Of a DNA stretch of 64,000 nucleotides, positions 18,110 to 26,845 are shown in pieces. This stretch comes from DAOSXA01 sp964526835. GTDB taxonomy: Bacteria; Zixibacteria; MSB-5A5; GN15; FEB-12. The notes below the pieces were generated by a model, which was given only the letters and a program-made list of their open reading frames with translations, was not told the DNA's origin and searched no databases. A program made the translations under genes and the position numbers. The stretch's first letter is position 1, and every line of letters starts with the position of its first letter. The stretch lies in assembly GCA_964526835.1 (NCBI GenBank), contig CAZGMK010000006.1, forward strand, positions 101,580 to 165,579, written 5' to 3'.

Positions 18110-19237
18110 ATGCCCGAACCTATCTTTCAACTCCAGGCCACTGACGGCGACGCCCGCCGCGGCAGTGTTACGACTCCGCACGGCCAGTTCCAGACCCCGG
18201 CTTTCATGCCGGTCGGTACTTCCGGAGCGGTCAAAGCCCTGCTATCCTCAGACCTGGAGGAATGCGGCGCCGGAATAATCCTAGGCAACACTTACCACCT
18301 GTACCTTCGTCCCGGCGCGGAGACAATCAAGGCCCTCGGCGGTTTGGCTTCGTTCAACGGATGGAAGAAACCCACTCTGACCGACTCCGGCGGCTACCAG
18401 GTCTTCTCGATGAAGGAGAATGTCAAAGTCACCGACGAAGGGGTGACTTTCAGGTCTCACCATGACGGCTCCCGCCATATGTTCACGCCTGAGCTGGTGA
18501 TGCAAATCGAGCACGATATCGGCGCCGATATCATCATGGCGTTCGATCACTGTGTCGAGTATCCGGCCGCCAGGGATTACGCAGCTGAAGCGGTCCGTCG
18601 GACTTACGACTGGGCGCAGCGTTGCCGGCGAGCGCACGCTGAGTTGTCACGGCGCACCGAGATGGAGCAGCATCTTTTCGGCATTGTGCAGGGTTCCACG
18701 TACGAGGATCTTCGGAGCCGGTCGGCGCAGCAGATTGTTGACCTGGACTTTCCCGGCAACGCTGTCGGTGGCCTGTCGGTCGGGGAATCCAAGGACGAAA
18801 TGGAGCAAATGCTGGCCCACACTGTGCAGCACCTTCCCTCCGAGAAACCCCGCTACCTGATGGGAGTCGGATATCCCGAAGATATTCTGATGGCGGTGTC
18901 CTGTGGCATAGACATGTTCGACTGTGTCTTGCCGACCCGTAACGCCCGCACCGGCAATGTCTTCACTTCGGAAGGTCAATTGACCTATCGAAACGCCGAT
19001 TTCGCCCGGGATGACCGCCCTCTGGACACCAATTGCGACTGCAAAGTCTGCCGTCGCTACAGCCGGGCCTATATTCGTCACCTGTACAACCAATCCGAGA
19101 TCACCGGGATGGTGCTAGCTTCGTACCATTCCACGTACTTCTTCCAGAATCTGATGCGCGGGATAAGGCGGGCGATCGAGGACGGCCGATTCGACACGTT
19201 CCGCCGGGAGTTCCTCGGGCGGTATCGGGGGGCATGA
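18110..19237 (+). CDS. tgt: tRNA-guanine(34) transglycosylase
   Basis: The 375-residue enzyme that exchanges guanine-34 for preQ1 in GUN anticodons, a step of queuosine synthesis. TPAFMPVGT and TDSGGYQVFSM (active-site Asp), GGLSVGESKDEM, the nucleophile-Asp segment DMFDCVLPTRNARTG and the zinc site CDCKVCRRYSRAYIRHL are intact. Length is typical of bacterial Tgt. There is no Shine-Dalgarno sequence before the ATG. Confidence 0.98.
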   Translation: MPEPIFQLQATDGDARRGSVTTPHGQFQTPAFMPVGTSGAVKALLSSDLEECGAGIILGNTYHLYLRPGAETIKALGGLASFNGWKKPTLTDSGGYQVFSMKENVKVTDEGVTFRSHHDGSRHMFTPELVMQIEHDIGADIIMAFDHCVEYPAARDYAAEAVRRTYDWAQRCRRAHAELSRRTEMEQHLFGIVQGSTYEDLRSRSAQQIVDLDFPGNAVGGLSVGESKDEMEQMLAHTVQHLPSEKPRYLMGVGYPEDILMAVSCGIDMFDCVLPTRNARTGNVFTSEGQLTYRNADFARDDRPLDTNCDCKVCRRYSRAYIRHLYNQSEITGMVLASYHSTYFFQNLMRGIRRAIEDGRFDTFRREFLGRYRGA

Positions 19238-19266
19238 GGCTTCGCCAAGGATCTGCCGAGACGTTC

Positions 19267-19884
19267 TTACGGATCGAAGATGGGCAACAGGTACCCCAGG
19301 GTCAGGCGGAAATCACGGAATCGAACCGGTACATGCTCCTCGCGGTATTGGTTCGGTGACAACCACGTTGTGTAGAGGAACTCCGTATTGAACGAAGTCA
19401 CGTTGACCTCAATCGACGTGTTGCTCCGCAGCCGCAGGCCCATGGTGAAGCGGTATCCCAGAGCCGGCTTGACGCCGACCTCGTCTATTCCGAAACTATT
19501 CGACAGCGAGTCGGAGGCATCCCCGGTTGTGTACATGAAGTACTTGTTGAGGACAACACCGCCACCGATAAAGCCGGTCAGGCGATTGGTCCCTCGGTAG
19601 CCGAGCGCCTCGACTAAGAAAGTGGCGCCGTGGAGGTAGCCCTCCGGGTAACGCTTGGCGGTCAAGGCGCCGATTCGGTACTCGATGCCGCCCCGCACTA
19701 CAAACGGATGATACGCCAGCAGCTCGTAGCGGGCCGAGCCCTCCGCTCCAGCACCGATAATCCCGTTCGGGGCGCTCACACCGACCGAGAAGTGGGCGTT
19801 CATCACCGCCACGGTATCCTGCTGAATCGGGTTCACCGGATACAGGGGCAGCGAGATCAGGGTTGCCAAGAGCAGGGCGTGCAT
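19267..19884 (-). CDS. Exported beta-barrel-like outer-membrane protein
   Basis: A 205-residue protein of unknown function. It starts with a short signal peptide (hydrophobic residues 2-17) and continues as alternating hydrophobic/polar strands rich in Gly, Tyr and Phe (for example GGIEYRIGALTAKR, TGFIGGGVVLNKYF, GLRLRSNTSIEVNVTSF), ending in LTLGYLLPI as in small 8-stranded outer-membrane barrels. The ribosome binding site GGAG is six bases before the ATG. It is convergent with tgt and monocistronic. OmpW/OmpA-barrel resemblance is by pattern only. Confidence 0.7.
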   Translation of the reverse strand: MHALLLATLISLPLYPVNPIQQDTVAVMNAHFSVGVSAPNGIIGAGAEGSARYELLAYHPFVVRGGIEYRIGALTAKRYPEGYLHGATFLVEALGYRGTNRLTGFIGGGVVLNKYFMYTTGDASDSLSNSFGIDEVGVKPALGYRFTMGLRLRSNTSIEVNVTSFNTEFLYTTWLSPNQYREEHVPVRFRDFRLTLGYLLPIFDP

Positions 19885-20234
19885 GCAATCTCCAACGTAA
19901 GTACCTATACAATATAACGTTCAGTTGGATTACCCGGTGCAGAAAAAGTGTTATCAGTATCACCGAAGTAACTTCTGCGCTGTCGGCCGGGAGTGGTTTT
20001 CAGGGCCGGTCGACCCGCCATCCGTGCAGGTCGCCGGGCCTTCCTCCGGAGTTCTGTTAACTCGTTGCCGCACAACTTGCAGAACGCGGCCTTGTCCGGC
20101 TTGAAACCGGTTGACAAGCGGCAGACTTGCTTTATATTGAGCGCTTATGCCGGATGGCTGTGAACAAATTCACAAACATGTCGGCGGCTAGGTCGCTGCA
20201 ATGAGTAGTCAGTTCGCTATAATGGAGCATTAAG
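19885..20234. other. Divergent gap before aldehyde dehydrogenase gene
   Basis: About 350 bases without a gene. The left part is AT-richer and should hold the promoter of the minus-strand barrel gene, not resolved by eye. The right part holds the promoter at 20111-20138 and a leader of about 90 bases before the dehydrogenase start. Confidence 0.5.
20111..20138 (+). promoter_or_regulatory. Strong sigma70-type promoter for aldehyde dehydrogenase
   Basis: TTGACA (20111-20116), 16-base spacer, TATATT (20133-20138): a perfect -35 and a near-consensus -10. The expected transcript start is near 20145, leaving a leader of about 90 bases. Confidence 0.55.
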
Positions 20235-21731
20235 ATGAGTAACCACAAGGCCTTCAAGAACTTCATAAACGGGGAATGGGTCGAGTCCAGGTCGGGTCGG
20301 ACCTACGAGAATCGGAATCCCGCTGACCACTACGACGTAGTCGGGGTCTTCCAGAAGTCAAATGCCTCCGATGTCAAGGATGCCCTGGACGCCGCCGCCG
20401 AGGCTTATAAGGAGTGGCGTCTGTATCCGGCGCCGAAACGAGGTGAGATACTGTACAGGATCGCTCGTCGCCTATGGGATGAGAAGGAGCGCATCTCTCA
20501 GCAGATGACGCGGGAGATGGGCAAGGTTATCCACGAAACCCGGGGCGATACTCAGGAAGCCATCGACATGACCTTCTATATGGCCGGCGAAGGACGTCGG
20601 CTGTTCGGGCAGACGACGCCGTCGGAGATGCAGTCGAAGTTCGCCATGACGGTGCGCCAGCCGCTTGGGATCTGTTCGTTTATTACGCCCTGGAACTTCC
20701 CGATTGCGATCCCGTCGTGGAAGATGATGCCGGCCCTGATTTGCGGCAATACGGTGGTGATCAAGCCCGCCACCGACACACCGGCATCCGTCTGCGAGCT
20801 GGTGAAGATCTGCCATGAGGAAGGCATTCCCCCCGGCGTTGTCAATATGGTAACGGGTTCCGGCTCCGAGCTGGGTGAACCACTCATCAAGGACGACCGT
20901 GTTCGGGTGGTCTCGTTTACCGGATCAACCGAGGTTGGACGCAAGGTAAGCGAGACCTGTGCCCCCGCCTTCAAACATACGTGTCTGGAAATGGGGGGGA
21001 AGAACGTACAACTCGTCATGGACGATGCGAAGCTGGACCTGGCGGTCGACGGCGCGCTGTGGGGTGCGTTCGGCACGACTGGCCAGCGGTGTACGGCCAC
21101 CAGCCGCGTGGTCTGCCACAAGGATATTGTCAAGGAATTCACGAACAGGATGGTCGAGCGGGCGAAATCGCTCAAGGTTGGTAATGGCCTGGATGAATCG
21201 GTCCAGATGGGTCCTGCTGTCAGTGAGGGCCAGCTCAATACGGTTCTGGGCTATATCGACATCGGTAAGAACGAGGATGGGGCTAAACTGGTGTGCGGCG
21301 GCGAGCGTCTAACCGGCGGCGACTACGACAAGGGTTACTTCCTGCAACCGACGATCTTCACCGACGTAACCCAGAAGATGCGTATCTGGCGCGAGGAGAT
21401 ATTCGGCCCGGTGCTCAGCATCGCCGTCTGCGACAGCCTCGAACAGGGCATTGAGATGGCCAACGATACGGCCTATGGCTTGTCGGCCTCGATCTATACC
21501 CAGGATATAAACAACGCCTACAAGGCCATGCGGGATGTCTATACCGGTATCTTCTATGTCAATGCTCCGACAATCGGCGCCGAGACACACCTGCCCTTCG
21601 GTGGGACCAAGGAGACCGGCAACGGGCACCGGGAAGCTGCCATGGCGACGCTCGAAGTATATAGTGAGTGGAAGTCGGTTTATGTAGATTTTTCCGGAGT
21701 ACTGCAGCGAGCCCAGATCGACAACCAGTAG
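20235..21731 (+). CDS. NAD(P)-dependent aldehyde dehydrogenase
   Basis: A 498-residue ALDH-superfamily enzyme oxidising an aldehyde to an acid. The catalytic Cys is in GQRCTATSR, the general-base Glu in LEMGGKN, the cofactor loop is SFTGSTEVGRK, the oxyanion Asn is in TPWNFPIAIPSWK, and EEIFGPVLS is near the C-terminus. Overall pattern (FINGEWVES, NPADHYDVVG, GDTQEAIDMTFYMAGEGRR, KPATDTPAS) is closest to alpha-ketoglutarate-semialdehyde and aminoadipate-semialdehyde dehydrogenases such as B. subtilis YcbD, but the substrate is not fixed by sequence. It precedes a COG2403 protein and carbamate kinase, hinting at amino-acid or polyamine catabolism. Confidence 0.93.
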   Translation: MSNHKAFKNFINGEWVESRSGRTYENRNPADHYDVVGVFQKSNASDVKDALDAAAEAYKEWRLYPAPKRGEILYRIARRLWDEKERISQQMTREMGKVIHETRGDTQEAIDMTFYMAGEGRRLFGQTTPSEMQSKFAMTVRQPLGICSFITPWNFPIAIPSWKMMPALICGNTVVIKPATDTPASVCELVKICHEEGIPPGVVNMVTGSGSELGEPLIKDDRVRVVSFTGSTEVGRKVSETCAPAFKHTCLEMGGKNVQLVMDDAKLDLAVDGALWGAFGTTGQRCTATSRVVCHKDIVKEFTNRMVERAKSLKVGNGLDESVQMGPAVSEGQLNTVLGYIDIGKNEDGAKLVCGGERLTGGDYDKGYFLQPTIFTDVTQKMRIWREEIFGPVLSIAVCDSLEQGIEMANDTAYGLSASIYTQDINNAYKAMRDVYTGIFYVNAPTIGAETHLPFGGTKETGNGHREAAMATLEVYSEWKSVYVDFSGVLQRAQIDNQ

Positions 21732-21875
21732 AGTTATCGACGGAGTACGTGACCAGTGGAAGATGCCCTTCGCAGCCATGATATGGGCCTGAGCTAATAG
21801 CGCCCGCGTTTTCCGGCAATGAACGGCCGATGGCTGTTTGACGCCGTTAGGCCATGACTGCAAAAGGTAAACAGA

Positions 21876-23276
21876 ATGATATCTATGACGGAGCTTGAGA
21901 TGACCAGGAATCGCAAGAAGGTTATTATCATGGGCGCCGCCGGGCGTGATTTCCATAACTTCAACGTGCTTTACCGTAATGACGACAGCATCGAGGTGGT
22001 GGCTTTCACCGCGACCCAGATCCCCGATATTCACGGACGCAAGTACCCGGCCTCGCTGGCCGGCAGCCTTTATCCCAAGGGTATTCCGATTCACGACGAA
22101 TCCGAGTTGCTGGATTTGATCAGGAAACACAGTATCGACGAAGTCGTTTTTTCCTATTCCGACGTGCCCTATCAGTATGTTATGGAGAAGGCGGCTTATG
22201 TCATGTCGGCCGGGGCCCGTTTCGCCGTCGAGGGCGGCGCGCCGACCATGATCAAGTCGACCAAGCCGGTGGTGGCGGTCTGCGCCATTCGGACCGGCTG
22301 CGGCAAGTCGCAGACCACTCGACGGGTAGCCGCGATACTTCAAAAGCTGGGCAAGAAGGTAGTGGCGATTCGCCATCCCATGCCCTACGGCGACCTGGCC
22401 AAACAGGCCTGCCAGCGCTTCGCCGAGCTGTCCGATCTGGATAAGCACGACTGTACGATCGAGGAGCGCGAGGAATACGAGCCGCATATTATGAACGGTG
22501 TCGTTGTCTATGCCGGCGTGGACTATGAGATGATTGTCCGCGAGGCCGAGAAGGAAGCCGATGTGATCCTCTGGGACGGCGGCAACAACGATATGTCCTT
22601 TTACAAGCCCGACCTCCAGATTACAGTTGTCGATCCGCACCGGCCCGGTCATGAGTTGAGCTACTACCCGGGTCAGGTCAATCTGCTGTTGGCGGATGTG
22701 ATTGTTATCAACAAGATCGATTCGGCCGATCCCGAGGGCCTGGCCGAGGTTCGTCAGAATATCGCTGCATACAACCCCGGTGCGATCGTCGTAGACGCGG
22801 CCAGCCCGCTGGTGGTGGATAAGCCCGAATTGATCAGGGGTAAGAAGGTCCTGGTCGTGGAGGATGGTCCCACGCTGACTCACGGTGAGATGCCCTATGG
22901 AGCCGGAGTGGTGGCGGCGGAAAAATACGGCGCCGCCGACCTGGTCGATCCGCGCCCATATACGGTGAAGTCGATTACCGAGACCTTCGAGAAGTATCCG
23001 GGCATCGGTGTCCTGCTGCCGGCCATGGGCTACGGGGCCAAGCAGGTCAAGGACCTGGAGACCACGATCAACAAGGTGGAATGCGACTCCGTTGTAGTGG
23101 CTACGCCGATCGATCTGGGTCGTATTGTCAAGATCAAGAAGCCTTTCACACGTGTGAGTTACAGCCTTCAGGAGATCGGCGTACCGGACCTGACTTCGGT
23201 GCTCTCGGATTTCGTCGGAGGCAAGCCCAAAAAGGCGGCCGGGAAGACGACCACGAAAGCCGCCAGGACAAAGTGA
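21876..23276 (+). CDS. COG2403 P-loop GTPase/ATPase, related to archaeal cyclic 2,3-diphosphoglycerate synthetase
   Basis: A 466-residue protein. An N-terminal Rossmann-like half begins KVIIMGAAGRDFHNFNVLYR; a P-loop half has AIRTGCGKSQTTR (Walker A, about residue 140) and a GTPase-like VINKID. The family matches the archaeal cyclic 2,3-diphosphoglycerate synthetase in size and layout, but bacterial members have no established role. The C-terminus carries a basic Ala/Thr/Lys tail after GG (7 Lys/Arg in the last 17 residues), like the longer tail on SucD 4.5 kb away. Carbamate kinase follows; the same pairing occurs in other genomes, suggesting a link to carbamoyl phosphate or an acyl phosphate. 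Confidence 0.85.
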   Translation: MISMTELEMTRNRKKVIIMGAAGRDFHNFNVLYRNDDSIEVVAFTATQIPDIHGRKYPASLAGSLYPKGIPIHDESELLDLIRKHSIDEVVFSYSDVPYQYVMEKAAYVMSAGARFAVEGGAPTMIKSTKPVVAVCAIRTGCGKSQTTRRVAAILQKLGKKVVAIRHPMPYGDLAKQACQRFAELSDLDKHDCTIEEREEYEPHIMNGVVVYAGVDYEMIVREAEKEADVILWDGGNNDMSFYKPDLQITVVDPHRPGHELSYYPGQVNLLLADVIVINKIDSADPEGLAEVRQNIAAYNPGAIVVDAASPLVVDKPELIRGKKVLVVEDGPTLTHGEMPYGAGVVAAEKYGAADLVDPRPYTVKSITETFEKYPGIGVLLPAMGYGAKQVKDLETTINKVECDSVVVATPIDLGRIVKIKKPFTRVSYSLQEIGVPDLTSVLSDFVGGKPKKAAGKTTTKAARTK

Positions 23277-23285
23277 GCGATTGGC

Positions 23286-23321
23286 CGGCGCCCGGGGCCA
23301 GAGTCCCGGGCGCTGCCTTTT
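23286..23321 (+). terminator. Hairpin between the COG2403 gene and carbamate kinase
   Basis: An 11-bp stem (CGGCGCCCGGG with CCCGGGCGCTG, one G-T pair) and an 8-base loop, followed by CCTTTT. It looks like an intrinsic terminator or attenuator in the 58-base gap, so the kinase may be expressed at a different level from the upstream gene. Confidence 0.5.
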
Positions 23322-23334
23322 GAAAGATAATTCG

Positions 23335-24285
23335 ATGGTACTGCGCAAGTCCGCTGTTATCGCTCTGGGAGGCAATGCCATTACGCGTCCCGGAGTGCCG
23401 GACACCATCGCCAACCAGTTCAAACACACGCGCAAGTCGCTTGACGGTATTGTGGAGCTCGCCCGCGAGGGCTACCGACTGGTGATAACGCACGGCAATG
23501 GACCGCAGGTCGGCAATGCCCTTCTGCGCATCGAATTGGCTCGTGATGTCGCTCCGGTGCTGCCTTTGGGGATTTGCGTAGCCGACACCGAGGGCGGCAT
23601 GGGCTACATGATCGAACAATCGCTGCAGAACCGTCTTCGCGCCGAACGCATCGATCGGGAGGTGGCGACGTTGGTGACGCAGGTCTTGGTGAACGCCAAC
23701 GATCCCGCTATCGCCGACCCGAGCAAGTATATTGGCCAGTTCTACGACGAAGAGACCGCCCACAGATACATGGAAGAGCGGCATTGGGTTATGAAGAAGG
23801 ATTCCGATCGTGGGTGGCGGAGGGTAGTGCCCTCACCAACTCCGATCAAAACCATCGCCGCCTCTACTGTTCGCCGGCTCGTAAACGACGGCGTCATCGT
23901 CATCGCCGCCGGCGGGGGCGGTATCCCCGTCTATATCGATCAGAAGGGCGATTACGAGGGACTCGATGCAGTCATCGACAAGGACTTGGCTTCGGAGGTC
24001 ATAGCCCGGGAGATCGGCGCCGGTATCCTCTCGATCCTGACTTCGGTGGACCGGGTCTCGCTCAATTTCGGACAGCCGAACCAGAAGGACCTGGACACGG
24101 TCACAGTAGCAGAGATCAAACGATACCGGGATGAGGGGCATTTCCCCCCGGGATCCATGGGGCCCAAGATCAACGCCGCCATCCGATTCCTTGAGAACGG
24201 CGGGCAGATGGTTACCATAACGTCATTCGAGCATGCGCGCGATTCAATTGCAGGCACGGCCGGCACCAGGATCGTACCAGATTGA
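23335..24285 (+). CDS. arcC: Carbamate kinase
   Basis: A 316-residue amino-acid-kinase-fold enzyme interconverting carbamoyl phosphate plus ADP with carbamate plus ATP. ALGGNAITRPG (phosphate loop), VITHGNGPQVGN, VIAAGGGGIPVY and the DKDLASEVIAREI block are diagnostic of carbamate kinase rather than other family members. The start was set at ATG 23335, because the upstream in-frame extension runs through a terminator-like hairpin. No arcA, arcB or other arginine-deiminase genes are adjacent, so it may serve a different catabolic route with its COG2403 and ALDH neighbours. Confidence 0.94.
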   Translation: MVLRKSAVIALGGNAITRPGVPDTIANQFKHTRKSLDGIVELAREGYRLVITHGNGPQVGNALLRIELARDVAPVLPLGICVADTEGGMGYMIEQSLQNRLRAERIDREVATLVTQVLVNANDPAIADPSKYIGQFYDEETAHRYMEERHWVMKKDSDRGWRRVVPSPTPIKTIAASTVRRLVNDGVIVIAAGGGGIPVYIDQKGDYEGLDAVIDKDLASEVIAREIGAGILSILTSVDRVSLNFGQPNQKDLDTVTVAEIKRYRDEGHFPPGSMGPKINAAIRFLENGGQMVTITSFEHARDSIAGTAGTRIVPD

Positions 24286-24288
24286 GGA

Positions 24289-25683
24289 ATGAGCAAGTTG
24301 TCCGAGGAAGTTGCCGCAGACATATTGAGCCAGGGTCGCCTTTACGAAGTCGGCGGCGCGGTGCGCGACAGTCTGCTTGTGGGTCACCCTGTTGTCAAGG
24401 ACCGGGACTACCTTGTCACCGGGATTGACTATGACAGTCTCAGTCGTCTGTTGCGACGACATGGACGGGTCGACCTGGTAGGCCGCTCCTTCGGGGTCAT
24501 CAAGTTCACCCAGTTCACCGGTGGGCTGGCCCATACTCACGACATCAGTTTGCCGCGCAAGGAGCATTCTACCGGCTGGGGGCATAAGGACTTTGAAGTC
24601 AATTTCGATCCCGGCCTGTCGGTCGAAGACGATCTGGTGCGTCGCGATTTCACGATCAACGCCATGGCCCGTGACCTGGCCGACAGCCAGTTGATTGACC
24701 CTCTGGGCGGATTGAAGGACCTTGAGAAGCGACAACTGCGAATGGTCAGCGAGCGGTCTTTCGAGGAAGATCCCCTTCGTATGATGCGGGCGGTTCAGTT
24801 CGCGGCGCGCTTTGACTTCAATATCGAGTCCGGGACCTGGCGAGCTATGTGCGAGCAAGCCAAATCCGTCGCGTCGGTATCTCCCGAGCGAATCCAGGAA
24901 GAGCTGGGCAAGCTTCTCACCCTGGCCGAGCGGCCCTCGAAGGGGTTCCGTCTGATGCAGCAATCCGGTCTTCTGGCGCGGTTGATTCCCGAGCTCGAAG
25001 CCTGTGTCGGCGTCGATCAGCCCGGACCATTTCACGCCTATGATATATTCGAGCATACGCTGCATGCGGTCGATGCCTGCCCGCCACGGTTGCGGGTGCG
25101 ACTGGCTGCCTTGTTTCACGATGTCTCCAAGCCTCAGGCGCGACGCCTGGTTGAGGACGGCGCCACATTCTACGGACATGAGACGCAGGGAGCACGGGTC
25201 GTACGACAGGTCTTGCGGCGACTGCGATATTCTAATGAGATGATTCGTGATGTCGCGACACTGGTCGAGCGCCACATGTTTACGGCCGAGGTGACCGATA
25301 AGGGGATGCGCAGATTGGTGCGTCGGGTCGGCGTACCGCTTATCTTCGACCTCCTTGATTTGCGGCGAGCTGATGTAGTGGCGCAGGGAAAGGGCGGCAC
25401 TACCGAAGATATCGACCAGTTCGAGCAGCGGATTCGCGAGGAGCTCGAGCGCAAACCGCCGTTCTCGGTAACCGATCTGGCCCTTGACGGCGACGACATA
25501 ATGGAGTTGCTCGGCATCCAGCCCGGGCCGCTTGTCGGAGAGATACTGAAGCACCTGCTAGAGGAAGTGCTCGATAATCCTGAGCATAACACTCGTGAGA
25601 GGCTTCAGGAGCTGGCCCGAGATTACCATGAAAACAGACTCGACGACAGTAATATGAGCAAGCGGAAGGAAACAGGTTTATGA
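24289..25683 (+). CDS. cca: tRNA nucleotidyltransferase/poly(A) polymerase family protein with HD domain
   Basis: A 464-residue class II nucleotidyltransferase. GGAVRDSLLVG and the DRDYLV metal-site acidic pair are the head; RRDFTINAMA, EEDPLRMMRAVQFAARF and SPERIQEELGKLL follow. An HD phosphohydrolase domain (about 250-360) has LFHDVSKP. It probably adds or repairs the tRNA 3' CCA end; CCA-adding, A-adding and poly(A) polymerase activities cannot be separated by eye. The stop overlaps the sucC start (ATGA), tying it to the TCA-cycle operon. Confidence 0.9.
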   Translation: MSKLSEEVAADILSQGRLYEVGGAVRDSLLVGHPVVKDRDYLVTGIDYDSLSRLLRRHGRVDLVGRSFGVIKFTQFTGGLAHTHDISLPRKEHSTGWGHKDFEVNFDPGLSVEDDLVRRDFTINAMARDLADSQLIDPLGGLKDLEKRQLRMVSERSFEEDPLRMMRAVQFAARFDFNIESGTWRAMCEQAKSVASVSPERIQEELGKLLTLAERPSKGFRLMQQSGLLARLIPELEACVGVDQPGPFHAYDIFEHTLHAVDACPPRLRVRLAALFHDVSKPQARRLVEDGATFYGHETQGARVVRQVLRRLRYSNEMIRDVATLVERHMFTAEVTDKGMRRLVRRVGVPLIFDLLDLRRADVVAQGKGGTTEDIDQFEQRIREELERKPPFSVTDLALDGDDIMELLGIQPGPLVGEILKHLLEEVLDNPEHNTRERLQELARDYHENRLDDSNMSKRKETGL

Positions 25684-26828
25684 AGATTCACGAGTATCAG
25701 GCCAAGCAGATATTCGCCGAGGCCGGTATTCCCGTCCCACCGGGTGAGATCGCTACGACGCCGGTGGAAGCCTACGATATCGCCGAACGCCTGAACATGC
25801 CGGTGATGGTCAAGGCACAGGTCCTGGTCGGCGGTCGCGGTAAGGCCGGTGGCGTCAAGTACGCCGAGAACGCCGAGGCGGCAAAGATACTGGCGACCAC
25901 GATTCTCGGTATGGACATCAAGGGTGAGAAAGTCAATAAGGTGCTGATCACCACCGCCGAGGACATCATCAGTGAGTCGTATGTCGGCATCATTCTCGAT
26001 CGCGGGACCAAGCGCCCGGTGATAATGGTCTCCCCGGCCGGCGGGGTGGATATTGAAGAGGTGGCGGCCAAGACCCCAGAGAAGATCCACAAGCTGGCAG
26101 TCGATCCCATCGTTGGCCTGAAGGCTTATCAGGCGCGCGACCTGGCCATGACTCTGTACCGTGACATCAACCAGGTCCGGCAGGCTGCGGCGATCATCAT
26201 GAAGCTCTATGATGCCTTCTGGAAGGTCGACGCCTCGCTGGTCGAGATCAACCCCCTGATCACTAACACCGACGCCAAAGTAGTCGCGATTGATGCCAAG
26301 ATTAACATCGACGACAACGCCCTGTTCCGCCAGAAGAAGATCGCAGAGATGCGCGACATCGAGGCCGAGGAGCCTTCCGAGGTCCAGGCTCGCCAGGCCG
26401 ATCTTTCGTACGTGAAACTGGACGGCAATATCGGTTGTATGGTCAACGGCGCCGGGCTGGCGATGGCCACGATGGACCTCGTGAAGCGCTACGGCGGAGA
26501 GCCGGCCAACTTTCTGGATATCGGTGGTTCTTCGAACCCGGAGAAAGTGATCACCGCGTTACGGATTATTCTCTCGGATCCCAATGTAAAGGCGATTCTG
26601 ATCAACATCTTCGGCGGTATCACCCGGTGCGATGATGTGGCTAACGGAATCGTGGCTGCCTTCAAGGAACTGAATCCGTCGATCCCGGTGGTCGTGAGGC
26701 TGACCGGCACCAACGAGCACGAGGCGGCCAGGATCCTTCAGTCGGTCAATCTGCCGTCCGAGGATACTCTGGACAAAGTTGTGAAGAAGGCCATCGAACT
26801 GGCCGGAGTCGCGGAACCTGTGGCGTAA
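25680..26828 (+). CDS. sucC: Succinyl-CoA synthetase beta subunit
   Basis: The 382-residue ATP-grasp subunit that, with SucD, interconverts succinyl-CoA and succinate with nucleotide triphosphate formation. MKIHEYQAKQIFAEAGIPVP, VKAQVLVGGRGKAGGVK, the EINPLI metal-site segment and NFLDIGGSSNPEKV / NIFGGITRCDDVA are diagnostic. Adenine or guanine nucleotide preference is not determinable by eye. Translationally coupled to the upstream cca gene, 17 bases before sucD. Confidence 0.97.
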   Translation: MKIHEYQAKQIFAEAGIPVPPGEIATTPVEAYDIAERLNMPVMVKAQVLVGGRGKAGGVKYAENAEAAKILATTILGMDIKGEKVNKVLITTAEDIISESYVGIILDRGTKRPVIMVSPAGGVDIEEVAAKTPEKIHKLAVDPIVGLKAYQARDLAMTLYRDINQVRQAAAIIMKLYDAFWKVDASLVEINPLITNTDAKVVAIDAKINIDDNALFRQKKIAEMRDIEAEEPSEVQARQADLSYVKLDGNIGCMVNGAGLAMATMDLVKRYGGEPANFLDIGGSSNPEKVITALRIILSDPNVKAILINIFGGITRCDDVANGIVAAFKELNPSIPVVVRLTGTNEHEAARILQSVNLPSEDTLDKVVKKAIELAGVAEPVA

Positions 26829-26845
26829 TGTGAGGAAAGAGAGTT

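Noticed and set aside
21309..23435. 708-codon minus-strand open frame opposite ALDH end and COG2403 gene
   Set aside because: Antisense to genes with intact catalytic motifs; the product is low-complexity and unlike any protein.
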